64,000 nucleotides of DNA from Amphimedon queenslandica. Lineage: Eukaryota > Porifera > Demospongiae > Haplosclerida > Niphatidae. Position 1 is the stretch's first letter; each line of letters opens with the position of its first letter. The translations under genes were made by a program, and so were the position numbers. Location of the stretch: the NCBI RefSeq assembly GCF_000090795.2, contig NW_003546331.1, positions 158,817-222,816 of the forward strand. Reading direction: 5' to 3'. This document shows positions 40,301 to 52,440 of the stretch, in pieces. A model generated the notes under the pieces. The model worked only from the letters and a program-made list of their open reading frames with translations, was not told the DNA's origin and ran no database searches.

Positions 40301-43300
40301 GCCATACCTAGTCTTTGGGCTTCACTATTGGGAGCTACGGATTCTATAATGACATGCGTCACTGAGCCAAGATTCCTTAAATCAGGTTGCAATGTAAGAC
40401 CTACAATACAATACAATATGATGTATCAATAATGAGAATAAAATGATAATGATTAATTACCAATATTGTCAGGTGACGTGTCAAATTGGACAGTGATTAT
40501 AAATTTTTGTGCTACTTCCAAATTGTTAAAAGCCTATTTTAAAGTGTGAATATTATCATTACATTAATTGCATGTGGTATAATAGCTTACCAGGTTCACG
40601 ATAAATTCATCTTCATGAGGTACTAGTAAACAATAATAATAATAATAATATAATACAATTACAATACAATTATTGCTACCTTGCTCTTCTCCTTCCGGAG
40701 TTGTCAGCTTTAAGAAATGATCTGCCGGATCAAGACCAAATTTCTGTTAAATTTTATGTACATTACATGGCACAGTGTTTAGAAATGATTTACTTTGCAA
40801 CATGTTAAGAGAATGTCATCAACTGTTAGATCCAAACGAAAAGGAACAGCACAAACCTAAATTAAAATAAAATTACAAATGGCCTTTAGTTAAATATAAT
40901 AACAGGCTCACTTTATCTTGTAATATTGTGATCATCAGAGTTGCACCGAATCCAGTAGCTAAAGGATTAGGCTCCAATAGTTGTCTGTATGTTAGTAACT
41001 GTGATCCTACTGTTCCTGGTAGCGGCTCAGATATATTCGGTGAGCTGAAGAGCTTCCTATACTCACTACATGCAAAAGTGTAATAAATAGAATTCCTATT
41101 ACCTTTTGGCTTTGCTGTCTCCCTTTCTGCCAAAGAATGTGAAATGCCTCTTCTTTTTCTTTTCAGTTGATGTCTAGAGAAAGTTTAGTATCACAAAGTG
41201 TGTATTAAATGGGAGTTTCATACTGCAATTGTGCTAGCTGGAGAGAGTGTTGGGCTCTGCATTGCACTGGCCCCAGTGGATGATTTAGCAGTAGACAGTC
41301 TTACATTTACCTATCAATCACTGTTAATGACAGAATACAGAGTATTTTTTCACATACCACTGCATGGAGAGATGCTACTGAAAAATTGCCGACTTTTGTA
41401 AGGTTCATCTTAGTAGACTTTGATACACTTGAAAGCAGTGGCTAAAGGAGCATAAATAACCAGTTGTTATTATTATTATTATTTGCATACCTGAGGATTA
41501 GGAAGCTCAGTGCATTGCAGTGATGCAAGATAGCACCGGTTTCTAAGTATGACAAAAAATCAATTGATAATCAAGTTATGTATGATAATTATTACCTGTA
41601 AATGATCATTTGATAATTTTCAATGTTCTCATTGAATATTGCAATCTGTGCAGTGGTGAAATAAACAGTTTTAAAGCAATAAATCTGTCATACTTGTTTA
41701 TTAATTTTTGATCTGCTGGCATTATCAGTAACTGTTGTAGATTGAAGTTCTGCTAAATTTTTCATTTGCTTCTCCTATAAAATACAATGATTACAAACTA
41801 TAACTTAAACGCCATAAATATTCACTTTTTCTAAAGCTTCTTCATTTTCTAGGATTACAGTATTTAAAAATTTAATAGAGACTTCTCTATCCAATTGGTC
41901 AGTAAAGTCGAATGCAGCAGCTGAAAACAATCATGATACAGGATCAATTTAAACTAATATCTCTTACCTGAATGAACAGAATGGATCCATTCATCAACAG
42001 CAGCTTGATTCACAGCCTATAATTAATGCTAATACCAGTAGTACTATTAGAGCCTACAGACCTGCATGTAGTATGTATTGCCACTGCAAGTGCTTAGGCA
42101 GAACAAGTGATCTCTTTTCATGTGATCATGGACTGGATGAGCAAGACTCTGTGAAATGTCTATACATACAAATACTGATAGTGACATATGCACTCAGTCT
42201 GCACTGACCAATCTTCATATCTAGCTGTGTTTCATTATTAGTGCCAAAAGGGCCTTGATCCCAGCGATGGAGAAAGATATACTTTCCTTTCAATACAGCT
42301 GTCAATGTAATTTAAAATAATAATTAAGTGAAGGACTTTGCATGCAATTATTATTACCCCAATGACTTTTCCATCTTCTTGTTGATTTCATGGCAACCTT
42401 TCGATTCTTCCTCACTAGTACACCTTTGACTTCAAGCCATCTAAAATAATAATATTAAAAAAGTTATGTGAATATAATCTTTTGTATATACTTACCCTGC
42501 TTTCTTGATAGAGTCTGTTTTCTTCCATTCCATTGAAGCAGCTACAGCACCTTCTGGTGGATAGGTACCTGTATAGTTTGGTATTCCGGCACTCTCAGTT
42601 GTCTCAGATTGCTAAGATTATAATATAAAATTAGATAAATAGTTTATTTCCATTATATACCTGGCTGCTTGTATCTGCTTCCCTTGCATTTGCTATGAAG
42701 TGGTGTCTCTTGTTTTCAGTGTCAGCTTGAGAGTATAACTCATTGTCAGAGGAGAATGGTAGACCACTATCAGAGCTGAAAGCATCAGGTGGCTGAAGGT
42801 AGTTGTTATTCAGTGAATTTTGTCGATTCATTTCAAAGTCTTCGCTGTCTCGCCTAGCGAGAGGCGGTGGGAGGGAGTCACGATTAGTGTCTTCAGTACT
42901 TCTTTGCTGGTGTAAAGTTGGAGCTGGGATATCATCAAAACTGCTGCTTGACATTCTCTTTAATGCACTCTGAAAGCTTGGACTAAGGAATGGGTTATTG
43001 GTGTTGTGTTTAGGCGATAGAGTTGGCCCAGGAGGAGGTGTAGGAGGCAGCAGGGGAGGAGGGCCAGCAGTGAAACTAGACTGTCTGGACAATCGAGCCT
43101 CACGCTCTGTGATTTCAATCAACTGAGATTTTCTGATATCCTTGAGAAAATCATCAAAATCAGCTAAGCACTTGTCAAGGACTACTTGTGGCACTTCAAC
43201 ACTTGAATCTCGAAGTTGATCGGTGGTGTTTGATGATTTCATTGATCCTTCTTCCTCATCCTCCTCCTCTTTTATATCTTCAAGTATCTTGTTCACTTGA

Positions 43301-44611
43301 AGAGGCTCAGTCGGTTGGAACAACTCATGATCAACACTAGAAGTATTAGAAGTATCATTATCAGTAGACTCAGTCTCCTCCATCTTTTTATCAGCCATCA
43401 TGAACAGACTAGGAGGTGATGGCAATGAAGAAGGCGAGCCATTATTCGGCCCATCAAAACTTTCATCAGACAATACAGAACTTGAGTGTGGCAAAGGGAG
43501 AACACCCGATGGTATTTCAGCACTATTAACAGTAGGACTAACAGCATGGACCGGCCGATGCGTAGGCAGCTTAAAGTATGCTTCCATTTCTCCCTCTTCC
43601 TCTACATTAGGAATTGGCGTTGAAGTCATTGCAAGATAATCAAAACCATAATTAGGTCTCATGTGATCACGATTCTGCTCTCCTTGAGGACGCTGACTGA
43701 TAGCAGGAGGAGGAGGAGGGCATATGTACGTGAGACGAGATGAAGTGTGACGAATGCAAGTATCAGGAGTAAAATTAGGAGGCTACATTATAAAATAAAA
43801 TACGCATTAATATTTGCAATTATATTTTTATAATTATAACTTACAAAACAACTAGAGACAAATCTCAATGCTTCCGATTCTGTGAAAAAGTTAAGCCCGT
43901 AGACCTTTCCTGTATAAATGTCTTTCCATTGTACAAAAAATGGTCCCGTCCTTTTAATATCAGTACCTATTATTAATGCAACACAACAAGTATTCCTTAC
44001 AAGACTCTGGTGAATATAATCAAACCTGGAATTGTGATATTAGAGCTAAAGGGGCATAGCTCTTTCTCTTCAGCATACACTGCATACTCATAGACTTCTC
44101 CTTCCTGTACACATGAGTATGATAATTATATGTGTCGGCGTCATTGTAAAATAATAACTTACTTGAAGGCATGCGACGTTAACATGTACAAGGCAGTCAC
44201 AGATTGGATTCCACACCCAATTGAACTCATCGTCTGATATCTCACTGGCTTTACTGCTATCATCACTAGATGAGTCATCAGCCTACAGTAATGATAATGA
44301 TAATAATAATGATGCGCAGGGTATGAAGATGGATACTCAGTTGCTTTGTTCTTACTGGTGCTGTCCTAAGAGGCACTCCGTCTTCATTGTCTCCAAGAAT
44401 GCTGACCAGCTCGAGAACTTGAGCTAACAATCTAAGTTCACATAAAAGCACGTTATGTAAACGAGTGATACAGACACATCCCACTCTCTAAAACTCACCT
44501 AACAACGTGTTGACCTCTAACTCTCCACTCTCCCCCAACTCCTGACGTGCTCCTATCAGCAAAGTCATACGTCTCTCCTCCACAGCAACATTTGCAACAG
44601 ACACAGCCCAT
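37324..44611 (-). CDS. TIAM / still-life type Rac guanine-nucleotide exchange factor
   Basis: Activator of Rac-family GTPases at the membrane and cytoskeleton. About 30 small exons. It starts MGCVCCKCCCGGETYDF, a myristoylation/palmitoylation-type N terminus. A WH1/EVH1 domain follows (44220-43860: GPFFVQWKDIYTGKVYGLNF), then a disordered Ser/Pro/acidic region (43790-42660, poly-Pro near 43040). PH1 is at 42600-41960 (AGWLEVKGVLVRKNRK, DHLFCLSTCSGNTYYMQAVN). A Ras-binding-like region lies near 41130-40690, PDZ near 40400-40090 (GLSKGDEVVLIDDQTV), DH at 39850-38200 (VREIVESEKEHVKALDLLVD, LLRYPLFLQALKDMSDKDSEEH) and PH2 at 38100-37565 (ALLPLAQCKVNDLPDSG). This order, with WH1 at the front, is that of Drosophila still life; vertebrate TIAM1/2 lack a recognisable WH1. 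In the DH domain the usual Pro-Val-Gln-Arg of TIAM1 is Pro-Val-Leu-Arg. The stop codon at 37324-37326 lies inside the hAT target duplication. Confidence 0.87.
38876..39291. repeat. Intronic tandem repeat array A3 (palindrome-core family)
   Basis: Two full units and part of a third, spaced about 186-188 bp, in an intron of the RacGEF gene. Orientation on the + strand is opposite to A1. Cores: a perfect 22-bp palindrome at 38894 (the 20-bp core with an extra TA at its centre), CCCTGTACTGTAGTACAGGG at 39082 and CCCTGTACTTTAGTACAGGG at 39267. Confidence 0.9.
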
Positions 44612-45968
44612 GATTGTGCATAAAAAGCACACACTCTCTCCTACTGAATTGAAAACAGTTCAAAATGGACACCCACCTAAATGAGCCCCACCCAAAGATT
44701 GCTCCTCGTGAATATCATTTATCTGGATCGCCTCGTTAGACAAGGGGCTTACTCTTGTACCTTCTCATCGCACTCTCTCCCTCATTCTTGTAAAATAGGA
44801 AAGGGCCAGGTAGGGAATCAGGCTCCTTAGTTCCATTTACAGGTGAGTATATTAGCCGTATTGTACTCCAGTATCCCATTGGTGGGGGTCGTGAAGGCCA
44901 TGCATATTATGGCTCCATTTTGCTTAATAATTGGATAAAAAATTCACTACTAGATCTAATTTTAGTGTCAATGTGATGTAATACAAGTAATAATAAGGAG
45001 GTTGTAAAATAGAACTCATGATTTCTAAGTATGAGGGCAGGCTATTTTTAACCTTTAGAATTGAAAGTGAAACAATACTGTAAGTGGGTTTTGATAAGTA
45101 GATCAGCTACTCCACAAAACAAATATTTTTTTCTGAGAAAAATTACAGTAGAGATATCACAAGGATTGTATGATTATTAGACCAACTGTTACTACACTAC
45201 GTTGTTAATGATACAAAGGGAATGTGTCTTTATATAATAATTAAATAATTTAGTACATGCAGCATGCCATGTATAGTGAGATTGAGTAGTATTCTAAATA
45301 TACCGTCAGCAATAACGAACATGACAATGTCAATAGTGTATTGTCATATCAGCATTATCTATCAATACATGGAGAGAGCAAGGTCATCATTATTATTACT
45401 GTTGCTATTGCCAGTGCATAGTGTTTTATTCAAATACAGTTGTTCCTAATACTAGTTTGTGTTAAAGATGGTTGCATTTGTTGATATTTTTTTTTAAGTT
45501 TAAATTTTGGCAAAGATAATTTCCATGTTTAGCATTATGACAATGCTACATAGTTCTGCTATTAGTCGATGATAAGAAATTTATTATAGACTATGTGGTT
45601 TATGATTACCCGATCAATGTACATGTACACATTCAGTCATCAATGGTCCAGTCTGTATGTATCCTTATACATGCATTCATTATATAAAGGACAACAATAG
45701 CTCTTCCATTATATGCAATTGAGTGTGTGTGGTTTGTGTATGGCATCAATGAGTTATTAGTGACTGTTCTGATAAGCAAAAGAGAGAAGTATGTAGTCTC
45801 CTTCACAGATGGAGTGAATTAGGTGTTGGACAGAAATAGCATGCAAGCAATTGCATACACACACACACACACACACACGCAGTGAAGCTATCAGCAGTAG
45901 CTATTGATATTAATTCTGGCTCTGTATAGAAGTGAAACTGGCTAAAATAGTACATTTCAATATGTATA

Positions 45969-46210
45969 GGTTGTACACCGAGGTAGAGGTTTCTATGGTA
46001 TTTATTAACCGAGCGACTTAAGGCGGATTTACAATATGACATTAGGCCAGCGTACCGTCAATTTTTAATCAAAAGCGTGGGCGATTTGACCTTTGACGCA
46101 TGCTTTCCGCTGGAATAGAACCAGATTCTATTCCAGCGTCAACGTAACGTCAGGACTAGCGTAATATTGTAAATCCGCCTTTATAGAAACCGATACCGAG
46201 GTGTATAACC
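45969..46210. mobile_element. Nested inverted-repeat (MITE-like) element
   Basis: The inner element, 46021-46180, has perfect 17-bp inverted ends (AGGCGGATTTACAATAT) flanked by TTA on both sides, the 3-bp duplication typical of PIF/Harbinger elements. Its centre has the near-palindrome CGCTGGAATAGAA / TTCTATTCCAGCG. Outside it, imperfect inverted arms GGTTGTACACCGAGGTAGAG (45969) and its counterpart ending GGTGTATAACC (46210) extend the symmetry; the left arm carries about 20 extra bases. No coding capacity. Confidence 0.75.
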
Positions 46211-46392
46211 AACTTCTACCATGACATTTGAAAACAACTACCAGCTGCCGATAATAAGACCACAGTTGACATACATACAACATATCTAACAGGCTAGCTA
46301 GGCAGTAAGGAATCAACCAAGCTTGACAAATGGACTAATAAGAGCATAAGCGTAGAGTGCCAGGTTTCGCTTGTTTTATTTAATAAACCAAG

Positions 46393-46434
46393 AGGTTAAT
46401 AAGTGTTCCCGGGAGGTTAATAAGTGTTCCCGGG
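46393..46434. repeat. 21-bp tandem duplication
   Basis: Two exact consecutive copies of a 21-bp unit beginning AGGTTAATAAG and ending TTCCCGGG, followed by a partial third (AGGTAT). It lies about 160 bp upstream of the Rab start codon. Confidence 0.9.
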
Positions 46435-46597
46435 AGGTATCTAATAGATTTAGAAACCTGGTATTCTGTAATCTGATTGGTCAATTACAAGTAGGCATGA
46501 TAGAAAATATATATATATATATTGTTAATTTTAATTATTTTTATCTTTGATTAGTTGATCGCTATATTATTACTTTTTCTCTTACAGTGCTATTATA

Positions 46598-49500
46598 ATG
46601 GCTTCAGAGAGTGTATCATATGATCACATATTCAAGATAATACTGGTCGGTGATAATGGTGTCGGTAAATCCAGCATCATTAGAAGATTCTGTGAGGGAA
46701 CCTACACGCATGACATGGACACCACGATCGGCGTTGACTTTTATTTGAGTGAAATTGATGTCAGTGGAAAGAAAATCAAGGTAATCCATCAATATACTAA
46801 TGTATTAAGTTATAGAAATCACCTGTTATTATTAATTTTACTTCATTTAATTACTTAATAATCATTCTCCATATTACCATTACTCTACTGTCATTAATTT
46901 GGTATGTGCAGTATGTAGCTAAAATGGAAGTGAGTGAAAATGGTCCAGTGTATGTTGGCATGACTGCTATAGTTTCAGTTTCATTAATAGAAAAAAGACA
47001 ACTCATCCAGTAAAATAAATATTATTATTAGTTATTAATTTATATAATCAACAGCTGTGTTAACATATTGGAACAATACTCGATTATTGTTTTATGATCA
47101 TGTGACACATTGAGAGGGAGGGAGGGAGAGTGCTTAACATGTAATGCTAGAGTATAACTCAATTGTTTGTGATCGGAACCAACTTGAATTTTCAATTTGT
47201 ATCAGAAAATGTAATAAAAATTTGAGAGGTGATGATTTTGTAGCCATTTTATGGGAAGAAATGTGGGCTGTAGTTCATGATTTTTTTCAAAAATTTGGTA
47301 AGATTTTTCCACAGGATTTGGCATACTGATCAGCATATTGTCAGTAGATTGTATCTGTATTATTAGAATTTTCCACTTTTATAATTTTTATGATGCATCT
47401 ACTTATGTTATGTAGAAAGTTTGAGCTGATTCTAATCAAAATTAGATTTTTTACAAATTTTTCTCCAAAATTTGGGCCAAAGTCCCTATACTATACATAC
47501 AGTACAGAGTCATTTGCCAAATTTTGCCAAAAATGAAAGGGAGAGAATTCTTCACTTTTATACTTTTCTGATGCATATACATGTACTTAAGTTGCGTAAA
47601 AAGTTTGGGCTAATTCCAATCGAAATTGGATTTTTTACGAATTTTAAAAGTTTCTCCAAAATTGGGCCAAAGTCCATGTACTATAGTACAGTGTCTTTGG
47701 CCAAATTTTGCCAAAAATGAAAAAGGGAGAATTCTCCATTTTTATAATTTTATCTGATGCATATACATGTACTTAAGTTGTGTAGAAAGTTTGAGCTTAT
47801 TCTGATCAAAATCGGATTTTTAACGAATTTTTAAAGTTTCTCAAAGATTGGGCCAAAATCCCTGTACTATAGTACAGTGTCGTTTGCCAAATTTTGCCAA
47901 AAATGAAAAAGTGAGAATTCTCCGTTTTTATAATTTTATCTGATGCATATACATGTACTTAAGTTGCGTAGAAAGTTTAAGCTGATTCCGATCAAAATTG
48001 GATTTTTAACGAATTTTTAAAGTTTCTCCAAAATTGGGCCAAAGTCCCTGTTAGCCAAATTTTGCCAAAAATGAAAAAGTGAGAATTCTTCGTTTTTATA
48101 ATTTTATCTGATGCATATACATGTACTTAAGTTGCGTAGAAAGTTTGAGCTGATTCCAATCAAAATTGGATTTTTTACGAATTTTAAAAGTTTCTCCAAA
48201 AGCCTTGTGGTGCCTAGTTGTCAGCTCATGAAGCTGTTTAGCTCACTGTAGTCACCCTCCTCAAACTTTCAGCGTAATAAGAGTATATATTGAAATTGTA
48301 GCACAGAGAGCAATGGTCATGGTCTTTGAATATACTTTTGAAGTTTTGCGATGTTCACTTCCCAAAAATAATGATGGAGTGGCTATACATTAATTCTTAA
48401 TATAATAAGAATTGACAATTTATTGACAACTGCTTGACAATTAAGTCACAATTGAGATGTGAATTGTGGGCATATCCCTAATTGATGTCATTATCATTGA
48501 AAATTAACTGTATATATTTGGGAGGGTAAAGCTCATTTCACAAGAGCAGCTCCAGCTGTGTTTTCAACATTATTACCCAATCAGTCAATACTGATCATGC
48601 AAGCACACACACGCACACACAGTCTGTTGTGATACATTGCTACAAGTTTTCCCAAATCAATAATAATAATGAAGCTTACCCCTTTCAATTGATAATATAA
48701 TTTAATAATGTAATATTGCAATCACGACACCATAATAATGTTATTGTGCAAGTAGGTTTAATGACATAATGGCCAGCACATGTGCATGTATGCTCTTCCT
48801 TAAGCAATTGCTGAATGATTCATTATGATACTATCATTATTAACAGGTGAAGATATGGGATACAGCTGGCTCTGAGAAGTACATGTCAATATCTGCAGTC
48901 TATTACAGAAAAGCAGACGGCGTCATATTTGTATTTGACATGACGAGACCTCGATCATTTACTAACGTAGTATCAGTTTGGATGAATGCTGTAGAGGCAC
49001 AAGAAAGGTAAAGGCATAAGTTATCCGTCTGTTTGATACTCACATAATGCTACAGCTTCAGTACTTAAACGGGTTTGATTATCTCTAACCACCTACTTGA
49101 GGTGATGTCAAGGTTTCAAACCACAATGAAATTGCCCACACTAAACTGGTTTATGTCTAAACCGGTTTCAAACCACTTTAAGGTGGATTAAGGGGATATA
49201 GAGCGTTCAGAAATGTAATGTGATACATTAGTACACCCTATTGCACCATCATGTTTTTATCAGTGACATAATGTCAGATTGTTAAGAGGATATAAACTTG
49301 CACAGTCATTACCCAACAAGCCATTATAGTAATTATATGGTAATGATGTAATGTGTTAGGTACAGGATGTAGGCTTGATTAGATACATGATGGATAATTA
49401 TGAGGGCATTTTGTGATTAATTATTATTGGTATCATTTATATATACAAGAGACGTAATAATAATGTACATGTATAGTGAAGCCAAGCGTAGGATATACAT

Positions 49501-51381
49501 GTACATTTAAGTATATTTTATATTGGCAATATTGAATGCAAAACTTTGAAAATAAACAGAGAGGGTGAGGGAAACAAGCTAAAGGAAGTGATATTAAGAG
49601 GGAACGAGATAGGGAATGAGGGAGGGATGAAAGAAGAGGGGGGATAAAAAAAGAGGGAGGGAGGGATGAAAGAGGGAGGGAGGGAGGGAGTGGTATATTG
49701 TTTTATTGATATTGTTTCAATTTCATTATTAGTGGCTGTCCTGAAGCTATCAAAGTACTAGTAGGGAACAAAGCTGATCTTAGTCCTGAAGTAGATATGA
49801 CGCAAGTTAAGGTGACTAAGATTATAATTTAATCATTATACAGATATATCTTTTGTGTGGAGGTTATTTTATACAGTAAGGAATGCAATTGGTACACACT
49901 AGGTGTCTACTATAAAGAGTATCCATTAGGAGAGGCCCTAGACTGTATTTACATCCTTTACTCCATATATAGCATGTACTGATTACAACATTATTGTGTT
50001 TAATGAGGTTTCAATTTGTTTACTATCCTTCATGATGCCTTACTATAGCATTTTCATATTGGCTAATCCCTCAACTGACTATACATGATTCAATACTCAA
50101 TATAAGCTAGGTCATACAAATTATTCACAGCTTTACTCCTCTCAGTATGTGATGTAGTACATGTATTAAGTGGTATGTCTGTGTGTCACTGTGATGAGTC
50201 TGGGTAGGCATTGTCTGTATGTAGTAATCAAAGGCTTTGCATTGTCTAATAATCATAGTCATTCATATGATTTTCCCTTGTTCTCTGTTGTAACAATCTC
50301 ACAGCATTCAGTCCTGGTATAACTGCTATGGCAGAATTAATGTTTTTAAAATCATTTTGGAGGTCTAGTCTCACAGATGTACATGTACAGTTAGTGTACT
50401 GAAAGTATATAAGCCTTTGTCATTATTGTAATTGTATTACGTAGTAATGGAAAGAATGAGGAACTGACATTAGGGGAGTATTGCACAGACTTGTTGTCTA
50501 TTGCATTGATAAATCTGGCAAACAAACACATAAACAAAGATTGATCCCTGTTTTAAGGAGAGATTCTTAGCAAGTACTACTTGTGTGTGTGCATTAGTCT
50601 TGGATAAAGCAATATGAGTGACCAGTGACTAATTAGGCAGACTTTGTATGCTCATTACTTTCATTTCTGTGATGCTTTTGCCAGTATTAATGTTATTCTT
50701 GCACCATGTCTTGGTTTTCTTTACCCAAATTTACTCTATTAGTTTGCAATATATTGACACGCTGCATAATCATGAACATATCCAATTAAGCTGACACATT
50801 CTCTAAAATTAGATATTATACTTTTGATTTTTGCTCTGTGTTTACAAATGTGAATTATATAGTAGTTTTAGTTTTTTAAAATTATAATTATGATAATTTT
50901 TACCTCCTAATATCATACTGTGTGCATGTAAAGAATTCAAATTGGAACTGATCTATGTATCAAGTATTTAGAAACAAAAGAGAGGGAGAGAGAAAGGTGG
51001 CCTAGAATTTGTGTTTTGTAAATAACCAGACCAGTTGTGTTATAAACAAACAGCACTCAACATACATTGTAAACATAATGAATTTCCTCATCATATCTAT
51101 TACTCAATCTCCCCCTCTTTCTCTCCCTCTCTAATCAGAGATATGCAGAGCTTCATGATATGAGACTAGTGGAAGCTAGTGCCAAGAGCAATATGAACAT
51201 TACAGAGATATTTACCAGTCTAGCTAAAGAGATTATAGACGAGAGAGTCGCTCGAGAGAAAGACCCTGCGGGAGGAAAGAAGACGGATAGCTTCTACGTA
51301 GCAAGAGGGTCGGCAAACAAAAAATCAAGCAACAACAACAACGAAGGAGGAGGAAGAGGAGGAGGTGGCTGTAAATGCTAA
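46598..51381 (+). CDS. Rab-type small GTPase with atypical switch II
   Basis: Membrane-traffic GTPase. Exons 46598-46780, 48847-49007, 49733-49811 and 51139-51381. G1 GDNGVGKSS, effector loop with TTIGVDF, G3 WDTAGSEKY, G4 GNKADL, G5 EASAKS, and a prenylatable C terminus ending Gly-rich then CKC. The switch II catalytic Gln of nearly all Rabs is Ser (TCT at about 48871), as in vertebrate RAB24, so intrinsic hydrolysis is probably low. The remaining sequence (FKIILVGD, VYYRKADGVIFVFDMT) is closer to the Rab1/8/10-like group than to RAB24, so the change is probably independent. Introns are large for this window, and intron 1 carries repeat array A4. An AATAAA follows the stop near 51450. The subfamily is not assigned. 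Confidence 0.9.
47180..48246. repeat. Intronic repeat array A4 with inverted halves and a defined end
   Basis: In Rab intron 1. Part one (about 47165-47300) matches the A2 subtype in the same + orientation (ATCAGAAAATGTAATAAAAA). Part two (about 47380-48205) consists of four to five units of about 185 bp in the opposite orientation, with cores near 47483, 47671 and 47858 and one core deleted near 48044. It closes with TGTCAGCTCATGAAGCT...GTTTAGCTCAC (48219-48246), a module also found at the end of A5. Confidence 0.88.
49055..49200. mobile_element. Truncated inverted relative of the 16222-16497 element
   Basis: The reverse complement of this stretch reads TTTGAAACCGGTTTAGACAT, AAACCAGTTTAGTGTGG, CAATTTCATTGTGGTTTGAAA and AAGTACTGAAG in the same order as the element at 16222-16497. 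The terminal inverted repeats are missing. It lies in Rab intron 2. Confidence 0.75.
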
Positions 51382-52440
51382 TATTGTACAGATTATAGAT
51401 TATCGATATTATTATTACACAGTTATAAATTATTATTACTATTATTAATAATAAAGGTGTTATTATTGTTTGTGTGTTTGATGGTTCTTGTTAATGTCAG
51501 TTACTATCTATCACTTTCCCTCCCTCTCATTTTGTCTATCACTTCCTTTATTTAAAAGTTACATTATTATGTTCACTAACAGTTAATTCTATAATTCTCT
51601 TGCTTTGATCGTCACTTACTGACAGCTTATGCTTACGATTTGATTCGAATTAGTGGAAGTTCCAAATAGCTGACCTAGTATGATAATAAATGATAATGAA
51701 ATTGTAGTCCAATATTGAGATCATGTACATGTACATCACTTGTTAATGCCAATGTTGATATTCATAGGAACAATGCTCAACTCACATACAACAAAGCACT
51801 CCACATGCATGTAAGAATGCTAGCAACATTCCTATTATTCTTGCTCTCAGTACACTTGTATCAAGAGTAGATGATCTACTCTTACTTGTATATATATATA
51901 TATATATATATATATGCATGTGATGAATCAGATTATGATAACTTATTCATCCTTAAAATTAGCAGAACTATAATAGTGCTGGTTAGATATGGCTGCATAA
52001 TTAAATTATAATAATATTAAATCTTGAAGATTAGATTTCGTGTGCATATGTACATGCATGCATAGATAAACCTATTTCGTGTGTTTAACAGTAATCCAAC
52101 TATAGCCCATCTATACTGTTAGCAATGATGCATAAACCTGTTACAACAATGGGCTCTTTGTCTTGTGTGTGTGAGCCAGAAAAATGAAATATTGCTTGCC
52201 AGTAAATATGACAAAACAATGTAGTACCTACTATGCATGTGTATAATAATAGAAATTTTATAGTAATAATAATAATAATAATAATAATGATAATAATGAT
52301 AATCATTCTGATATTGTGTGTTGGGTACATCTTTAAGACAATGCATGTGTGTGGTTCAACCTTATGTGAAATAATGGATATTCCCTTAGCCAGTCATGTG
52401 TACACATACATTGAATGTACGTGTGCGTGTGAATGTGTGG
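51382..52440. other. Convergent Rab / UBE3D 3' segment
   Basis: Just over 1 kb between the Rab and UBE3D stops. AT-rich, with a TA microsatellite (51891-51915), a CATGTACATGTACATC motif at 51724 and an ATA/ATT repeat at 52260-52305. No gene recognised; the open frames here translate microsatellites. Confidence 0.6.

Larger units (their letters stand above)
44612..46597. other. Intergenic region upstream of RacGEF and Rab genes
   Basis: About 2 kb between two divergent genes and the likely home of both promoters. No coding sequence was recognised. It contains a CA microsatellite (45857-45879), a nested inverted-repeat element (45969-46210) and a 21-bp tandem duplication at 46393-46434. It also has an inverted CCAGGTTTC/GAAACCTGG pair (46361 and 46453), a TA run near 46508-46520 and a TTACAG acceptor just before the Rab start, so an upstream non-coding Rab exon is possible. 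Confidence 0.6.
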
